Assembly: GCA_032716605.1 (NCBI GenBank)
Contig: CM064502.1
Location: 51,453,270 to 51,517,269, forward strand
Origin: Paralithodes platypus
Taxonomy: Eukaryota; Arthropoda; Malacostraca; Decapoda; Lithodidae
Reading direction: 5' to 3'
DNA length: 64,000 nt
The translations under genes were made by a program, and so were the position numbers. The notes under the pieces were generated by a model. It saw only the letters and a program-made list of their open reading frames with translations, was not told where the DNA came from and did not search any database. This document shows positions 57,251 through 64,000 of this stretch, one piece after another. Each line of letters begins with the position of its first letter. The first letter of the stretch is position 1.

Positions 57251-59950
57251 TTATGGGTAATATAATGTATGAATGTAATCTATAGACTATATTGTGAAGG
57301 CAATAAATCATATTGAATCATTATAAATCAGAGAAAACGTAAAGTGCAATCAAGACCAAACAAAATAATGTCAAATCATGACTAGGGGAAAGCTGCAAGT
57401 GAAACTTTGCCAATAAAGTGGGGTAATGTTATCTTCCAGCTACACAGTTGGGATCTCAATCTTCGTAACATATATACAATCTTTATGATCCATATATCAT
57501 TCCTAAATATGTCATTACAGGTGCAAATATAATTATTTTTCATTAGACTTTGGGGGTTAAATATGGGTGGAAACAAGAGATTCGGCCATCTTGAATCAGT
57601 GGGGATCTGATTTCTTTCCCTTTTCCACCGCATTTTAAGTATTTTGTCATCCTCTTTATCAATACTAAAACCAGCGGGGTCTGGTTAGGCTAGATAATGA
57701 CAAAATATGGTTTTCGGGGAGCATGTTTTAACATTGTTAGGCCGTGTTTTTAGATTGTTGGATAATGGGTAAATACGAATTTCCAGTAGTTTTCAATATC
57801 CAAAACAAAACATGAACAATGACGAATACCCCCCCCCCCTCCTAAACAAATACAAATTATACAACAATAAAATAAAATATAATAAATAAATAATAGATAA
57901 ATAAATAAATGGAACAAATAAATAATTACAAACATGCTAAAATTGGTGGAGCAGAAAACTCACATTGACCATAAAGTGCTCTTCCTCGGATACTAACTGC
58001 ATTTTACTCGCCGATGCGAGAGCAAAATCATCCAACAATGCTGCCAGAATAAAGTTGTCCATCATAAAGCTGCTGGAAAAAGCGCTCAGTTGTCTCTACC
58101 ATTACGAGGACAGTGTGCAAGAAAGGGGAAGTAATCTCGCATAATGAACTCTCCTGACGACTGTAAATAATGAAATAAACTACCCTGGCGTCACATTACG
58201 GCTGCGCGACACTTCCTCCGCGGGATTACCTCGGTCCTGTTATTATTACCCCGCGCGATTGTTGCTTGGTCTAATTGCCAATGTTGTGACTTTTTTTTCC
58301 CCTGGCGCGGTAATCAATGGTTTCTGTAGCAATAAAGGAAGTCCAATCACGCACGTATGCACACACGAACACGCGATCGGAGACGTGGAAAGCTAATATC
58401 ACGTACAGTTGTGGCCTGATATCCGTGGTGAACTATGCACCGTAAACGATCGAGGGTATAAAAAAGGTTTATACAATCCTGTTCCCAGTCACTAATCCCC
58501 ATGCACAACCCCCGCACATTATGCCGCCCGAGACCGGCCCTCTGCGGGTCCCATTACGTAAACGAAAACTTAAACATCAGGTATAATTATATAGGTTTAT
58601 CTTTTTATCCTCATATCAGAGGAGTTTATTGCTAACAATATACTTTTATAAGGGAATGTTATTATGAACACTTCATTTAACCTTTAAATACCTTCTTTAA
58701 ACACAAAATGTTTGACAGCGAACTCTGTGATATCTACAAGACAGTGAACGGTGACTAGTAAAGCAACCCAATGATTAGGGGTGATTTTTTTCAGTCTGGT
58801 ATTTTGAAGCTTGTTCATACAAAATAAAATCAAGTTTCCCTTAGTATACTAAAGGCACTGCAGTTATATTGAATGCTTTGATTCAGTAGCGTTTACTTGA
58901 ACTGTTGTGAATAATCAGTATAATGCGGACTGTTTATAGACTGAACAAGCAGGAATTATCCGTTCTGAAATGTGTGTTTGTAATTACTAATATAATTGAT
59001 ATGTGTTTGAAAAAATGGCTCCATCACGTATATTCGAAACATAGTCTCCGTGTTGTTCGACATAGTATATATGTTCTAAGTTTCAACCCTACCTTCGTAT
59101 ATAGGATTGAAGCCTGTATATTCAACTTCTCAACACGGTGAAGTCAGGAGGTCTTATTCCAGATGGCGAGTGAGACATCGAGACAGTTTAAGTGTTGCAA
59201 CCGTGCTCGTGGTCTTATCATCGTTGACCTAAGACAATGGTCAGATCGTCCAATTTAGTGAGCAAAACCCTATGCAAGATAATGCCACATTTTCACCAAT
59301 ATTGCTTAATTATATAATTTATTTTTGATTATAATTTATATGCTTTATCTTTTATTTATTTCCGTGTCCATGACAAGAATAGCCAATGACCATGGTAACA
59401 TAATATTACCAATGAATACTAATTAATGAATATAAACATGATAAATAAAACACATACAGTAGTTGGTATAACGTACTCAGGAGATTTAAGAAGTGCCAAC
59501 ACCTCTGATGGCATCTGCTCTACCTTGTGTTGACATTTCTTTCTGAATCCAGCTAATAGAGGAGCTGATATTAACAGTAACCAGTATGAAATCAGTGTTG
59601 CACCTGGTTCTTAAATTTGTACTTGTATGATTCTGCCTTGTGTTTCTAAGTATCTTGTGAATTCTCCCTACCAGAAATTCTTGGAGTTGCCGCGCCAGAC
59701 ACGTTGTTTTGTACAGTGAGCGACATGGGCCCTTTAAATGGTGATATCCCGCAGTTCTTCATCCTCCCTCTCCATCAATCATTCTTAATTATAAGCTATA
59801 TGTCGTAGTTTCTATAGCTTAAACATTACCCCCACAACTACCATACTATATAAGCACTTAGTGTAGCCATCTAGTATATATTAAAAACATGCATATTCGT
59901 AAGAAATCGTGATAAACTTTGCATAGCCTAGGTGTTGAGTATTGTTTATG
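57251..59950. other. 2.7 kb without a recognisable gene
   Basis: Poly-C near 57831. A GC-rich island at about 57990-58350 contains CCGCGGG and GCGCGATTG. Otherwise AT-rich, with no pol III boxes and no family seen elsewhere in the window. Confidence 0.5.
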
Positions 59951-60009
59951 TCGACGGACGTTATAGCTCTGGCGCTACTTCGGAAGCGTCCACCAGAGGT
60001 CTCCGGTGA

Positions 60010-61205
60010 ACTCCTGGTGGGGAGAATTGCTTCAATTCTGTCTTTAGATGCATGACCAACAGGTATAGGCTACAAAGAGATTCTATCACTTGACTTCCAT
60101 GTATTAACATTTTGTGGACCGAGATTGGCATATAGTACCACTCATACAGATGTACGTAGAGTTTAACAGTTTCTTTGGCATATGTATCATATCTAGTGTC
60201 TATGTCACAGCCGGAATTGAGGCTACGGAGTATAACTGACATACGATGTATGAGTTTACATCAACTCCAGTTATTTAGGACACATTTTCAGGATCAGCAA
60301 AATACCTCCTTCCCGTATTTCAATTGTTAGTTGCTTCCTGATCTCTGTGCTAGCCTGTCAACATTCAGCCCCAATACAGTTTTCAATTATGTGTACTGTA
60401 GATCCTCTTCTTCTCGTCATTATATGTCTATATATTCTGATTTCCTTTCACAATTCACGTTTTTAGCTTCATTCGATATCCCATAATTGTGAAGAATGAA
60501 TTCCATGGAATTGATAAGGAGATACAGAGGAGATAGTCCATAAGAAAGTGCATTGCTATCTACCTCCTTTTCTTCTATCTCCTTTAAGTTGTTCATGGCC
60601 GATGGGTTAGTCCTCGGTTTGCAAATATAACTTGATGCAGCAGATGGAGTGTGTGGGAGTGCTTGGTACAGCTTTCCATCAATCATGGTTAATACTAACT
60701 TACGGAAAACTTCAAATTTGTCAGTTATTGTACAGTACGTTATCATATTTTGTATTGCCTCCTGGAGCTCGAATATCTCTTGCCATGTTTGAGCTGCAGT
60801 TTTCCTTGAAGCAATTAGTTTTACCAGACGACACAGTAAGGGAGATGAGGGACCTGGATTCTGCATCCTTTAAGCGACAACCTTACTGGACAAATAAAAG
60901 ATGAAACTATGCTCGTCTCACTAATATTACTGTGTACTTCCTGATCAAATTTCATGGAATATCAATCACATATTTTTTTATTAATTCCAAAGCGTTTTTC
61001 CTTTGTTCACCTTGAATGTTTTCCATTTGAACATAATTGTCAACAGAGTAAGTGTCCAAACAAATATCAATAGCAGTGTGTTGGTCCACTAAAATACGCT
61101 TCACTGTATGATCTAATACATTTTGTAGTGGGATTTCTCCTTCAAACTCTGTAACATTAACAATTTCTGGATAATATTTGCTTTTCACAAAGTACTTGTT
61201 CATAC
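60010..61205 (-). pseudogene. Transib/RAG1-superfamily transposase, C-terminal two thirds, broken
   Basis: Minus-strand order: EGEIPLQNVLDHTVKRIL (from 61203), LCRLVKLIASRKTAA, VLTMIDGK (60692-60672), then ALPHTPSAASSYIC in place of the usual C-x2-C knuckle, SAMNNLKEIEEK, NALSYGLSPLYLLI, GLNVDRLAQRSGS, NTGRRYFADPENVS, ITGVD, VILRSLNSGCDIDTRYDTYA, LYVHLYEWYYMPISVHKM and LIHG (60119-60096). From memory of the family this order (TMxDGK, CxxC, GLSPLH, TNDGNTARRFF, YYMPxSVHKxLIHG) belongs to Transib-type DDE transposases related to RAG1. The expected TND-G-N motif reads T-N-N-stop-N: Asp is Asn at 60325-60323 and Gly is TGA at 60322-60320. The segment with the last catalytic Glu is not recognisable. 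At least three frameshifts; inactive. Confidence 0.65.
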
Positions 61206-61432
61206 GATGGATACATATAGCACTGTTTCTTTCAATGATCCTCTCTTAAAAATACATAACTGTCTTTACTCATTCGGTTGTAACATTGATGTTTAGAGCT
61301 TCAACTGCTGAACACGTAGACTCCTTCTTTTGTCTTTCTTTATTCAATATCTCAGCTACCTTTGCTGAAGATGAAGTAGCTTGTGCACATACAGTAGATT
61401 TGCGGAATCAACCTTTCCTTCTTGCCGCAATT

Positions 61433-61925
61433 TTATTTGAGTAGCATAAGCCAACTTCTCATTTGAAACTTGCTCTCAGAGATGTTTGATTTTCCTTCGG
61501 TTTGAACTTTCACTATAGCATTAGCAAATGCAGTCGGAGGTCTTTCCCTACCAGTTATTGGAGTTCTCAGTGTTATTGGTATTGTCTGAAACACTGATTT
61601 CAATATTTGATATTTCAAGTTTAATTTCTGCTCTAAGGCATCTCATATTTTTATTTTAAAAGTTTGTTTTTTCCTCAGGATAACGTGTCCTCCCTCTCTC
61701 ATTGAACTGATCTATTAGTTTTTGTGTTTGATTATCTGATAATACCTTTGAATGGCTGTATGTCTGTTGATGGTTTTGTAGTACTTGATTGATAATTTGT
61801 CTGAGAGTGGTATTTCTTATATTGTTTACATATTCTGTTACTATGTTCTCTCTCTTGATCACAGCCATTCTTAAAAAGACAAATACATGACCGTGAGTTA
61901 GACTTTCCGGCTACTGTCTGCATAT
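61433..61925 (-). pseudogene. Probable N-terminal part of the same transposase relic
   Basis: Minus-strand frames in line with the transposase relic: RENIVTEYVNNIRNTTLRQI, DNQTQKLIDQFNERGRTRYP (61868-61656), then a different frame with ITGRERPPTAFANAIVKVQT (61618-61433). They are not low complexity and lie about 230 bp upstream of the recognised transposase part. I cannot match them to a domain, so the link rests on position and strand. Terminal inverted repeats were not found. Confidence 0.35.
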
Positions 61926-62738
61926 GTAATGCTAAGCATTAAAATCTTATTCTGAAGTTATGTACTATTAATTATTTTGTATTAGCATACACATTACATT
62001 TAATGATTATGGTAACGATTCATACAATCATTTAATTGTATTAAAGGCCGTACTGCAGAATAATATTACATCTAGCAAACTCAATCACCACTAACCTACC
62101 TCGTTACAGAACGACTAGAGAACTTGCACTACTAGAGCAAGGCTGCCACCTTTGGGCAGGGGGTAGGGTAGGGAAGTAGCAAAGGGGGTATGAAAAACTA
62201 GAAGTGAATAAGCTTAGCATTCTTCACTGCATGTTATAAAACGTCATCAACACCGTAATATCTGTCAAGTAATGGTCACTAACAGCATATATAACTTGTT
62301 GATTGTAAACAAACACTGCCACCCCTCACCCTCCCATTGGCTCTCACCCATTTAACACTGCGACAAGCTCCCCCTCTTCCCATTAAGCCGTGCCAAACTC
62401 CCCCTCCCTTCCCATTAAGTAGTGCCATCTATGGAACAAAATCTTCGACTGATTCAGGGAGAGGAGTGCGAGATCTTACTATATTCAGAGTCAACAAACT
62501 CCACAACAAATGTACCCAAACCTTACGAATAGGTGGCCCACGCAGTATTTGCGATGGAGAGTAATGTACATTGTTCTCTGTCAGTGTGTGTGTGAAATGC
62601 TTAGGTATGATTGGGTATTAGTATGTACAAGTACGGTATATATAACGTACGTATATATACATTGACCCGCACACTAACTACATCTATTAATTATAATTAG
62701 CATTATTTACTGCACAAGCTGTGATGCTTCCCAATTCG
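61926..62738. other. No recognisable feature
   Basis: AT-rich sequence. A short internal repeat TTCCCATTAAG with CTCCCCCT lies near 62376-62418. No gene seen. Confidence 0.5.
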
Positions 62739-62739
62739 T

Positions 62740-62802
62740 CAGTGTTGCTGCACTCATCTCGTGCGTGAGAGGCCCGGGTTCGATCTCACACCAGAGCACC
62801 AT
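62740..62802 (+). mobile_element. tRNA-like SINE head, weak
   Basis: GCACTCATCTCGTGCGTGAG, then CCCGGGTTCGATCTCACACC (B box GGTTCGATC). The A box is poorly matched, so this is a tentative call. Confidence 0.35.
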
Positions 62803-62914
62803 AGGCTCTTTCTATACCCTTAGCTGCACTGGCGGACATAAGAGGTGCTGTAGACCAGTGTCTCGTGTACACAGGTCTATGCTTGCAGCTGGTCAGTAGG
62901 ATAGAGCTGATTAA

Positions 62915-63617
62915 GGTCGTTGCACACTGACACGAAAGCCCCTCCAGGTGAGTTCCCGACTCGAAATTTAAGCCTGATACGGCAAATCGGCAACATAATC
63001 GTGGATATCGGAAATTAGCCGTGGGTGACTCTCACGGTCCAAGCGACGTATCGGGGGTCGATACGATATTTTGAGCTGTTCCAAAGTTCGTAGGAATCTC
63101 CCGGCAACTGTAAAAAATCGTCTGAGTCTGGTCTCCATCACGAACTCGCCGTATCACAATCGTGTGGTCCGTATCAAAGCCGTATGGCCCGTATCAACAT
63201 CGTCTGGTGTGTAAGCCTGCCATGCGGACTGTATCTCTTCCGTGCGGAAAATTGGCAACGGTCGAGTTGGCAACCGCGCATCTAGCCTCAATCCGGTTGC
63301 ACTTCTCACAGAGTCGATGCGTCGATATGATTCTTCTGAGTTGTATCGCAGTCTTTTAGGTTGTATCTTTTCCGTGGACTAGTCGTGTACCCTTCGCACA
63401 ACTTTTCCTATCTTCTTCGTAGCATTTGTTTCTCCACCGTATCGGCATCGCTAGAGTCTTATCAAGTCGTGCGGAGGAGATACGGTAGAGTACGACTCTA
63501 ACGATGCCAGCCATTTTCGCCGCGATCTCTAGTAAATTCGGCAAGACACAGGATTTGTATGTGTGGTGGGTGTTCATGCCAGTCTTGAAGGGGCTGTCGT
63601 GTCAATGTACAATGACC
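62915..63617 (+). mobile_element. Element G, 703-bp inverted-repeat element
   Basis: Left end GGTCGTTGCACACTGACACG then AAAGCCCCT. The inverse of the right end reads GGTCATTGTACATTGACACG then ACAGCCCCT, so about 30 of 36 bases match. Flanked by TTAA (62911-62914) and TTTA (63618-63621). The interior is rich in CGTATC/CGATAC motifs and short frames without recognisable transposase. Its start resembles that of element F. Confidence 0.75.
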
Positions 63618-64000
63618 TTTACACGGTTTGCAGACTACATTCAATTCCACAGTCATACCAACAGTACAATAATATTCGTTATGCACCCCCACACACTATA
63701 CACACACCGAAGAGCGAAGCGCTCATCGGGTCACCATCAGCTTGGCGAACCCTGTAATAGATAGATATTCTGGCTTACACGCATGGCGGGGATGTGTGCT
63801 GTACACAGCACGCTTGTTTAATCTGTTAAAGGAGTCAGAAAGGGCAAATATGTGTGGACTTGGTAGAAAGTAGAGACTTATTTTTCCCTATCAAAATTTC
63901 ACGGGAGCCACCTGTGTCTGAACTTGTGCTGAGGTTTCGAGTGTCGATGTGGACGAAGGACTTAATCCTTCTTCTTGTAGAACAAGCTTATAATATTACT

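Overview
This window is animal nuclear DNA with no host gene that I can recognise. Three things show it is not prokaryotic: tRNA-derived SINEs with pol III boxes, many decayed non-LTR and Penelope-type retrotransposons, and dense (TA)n, (GA)n and (CA)n tracts. The dominant reverse-transcriptase type resembles elements I know from decapod crustaceans, so an arthropod, probably a decapod, is my best guess; no marker gene confirms this.

Most of the recognisable sequence falls into two classes. The first is short terminal-inverted-repeat elements, mostly flanked by TTAA-like tetranucleotides; I name the families here. Family A is a 350-420 bp foldback with ends like TTAAGGGGGTGACCTGC (6 copies). 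Family B is 320-400 bp and shares A's core containing GGCGAGCGATAGCGAGC (12 copies). Family C is about 210 bp with piggyBac-like ends, TTAACCCTTTGAGTACC (13 copies or pieces, plus a look-alike, C'). Family D is about 210 bp with ends TATAGTCYATTC (3 copies). Elements F (971 bp) and G (703 bp) begin with related termini. The second class is nine tandem arrays: 65 bp at 2.6-3.85 kb; 30 bp at 9.95-11.0 kb; 59 bp at 11.8-12.5 kb; 57 bp at 15.3-16.1 kb; 91 bp at 20.8-21.3 kb; 16-19 bp at 22.1-26.2 kb; and a 16/32-bp TAAACC superfamily at 50.9-54.3 kb in three blocks.

Layout. 0-5 kb: A, B and C pieces and the 65-bp array. 5-9.9 kb: microsatellites and otherwise featureless sequence. 9.9-16.8 kb: three arrays, a Penelope-like element relic with a GIY-YIG domain at 13.4-13.9 kb, and A nested in D. 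17-22 kb: B, C and D copies and one unrecognised frame. 22-26.2 kb: the large pyrimidine-rich satellite. 26-34 kb: SINEs, A, B and C copies, a coiled-coil frame split by a family A element, and a LINE ORF1 relic. 36-47 kb: reverse-transcriptase relics, one split by element F, and a 200-codon intact C-terminal RT frame at 40.5-41.1 kb. 45-51 kb: five more B copies. 51-54.3 kb: the TAAACC arrays. 56-62 kb: an RT relic and, on the minus strand, a broken transposase whose motifs match the Transib/RAG1 superfamily. 62.9-63.6 kb: element G.

There is no operon-like or pathway organisation. The relationships visible are insertion histories. A is nested in D at TTAA. A splits a coding frame and F splits a reverse transcriptase, and in both cases removing the element and one target copy restores the frame. 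The long frames inside the arrays are by-products of repeat units without stops and should not be treated as genes.
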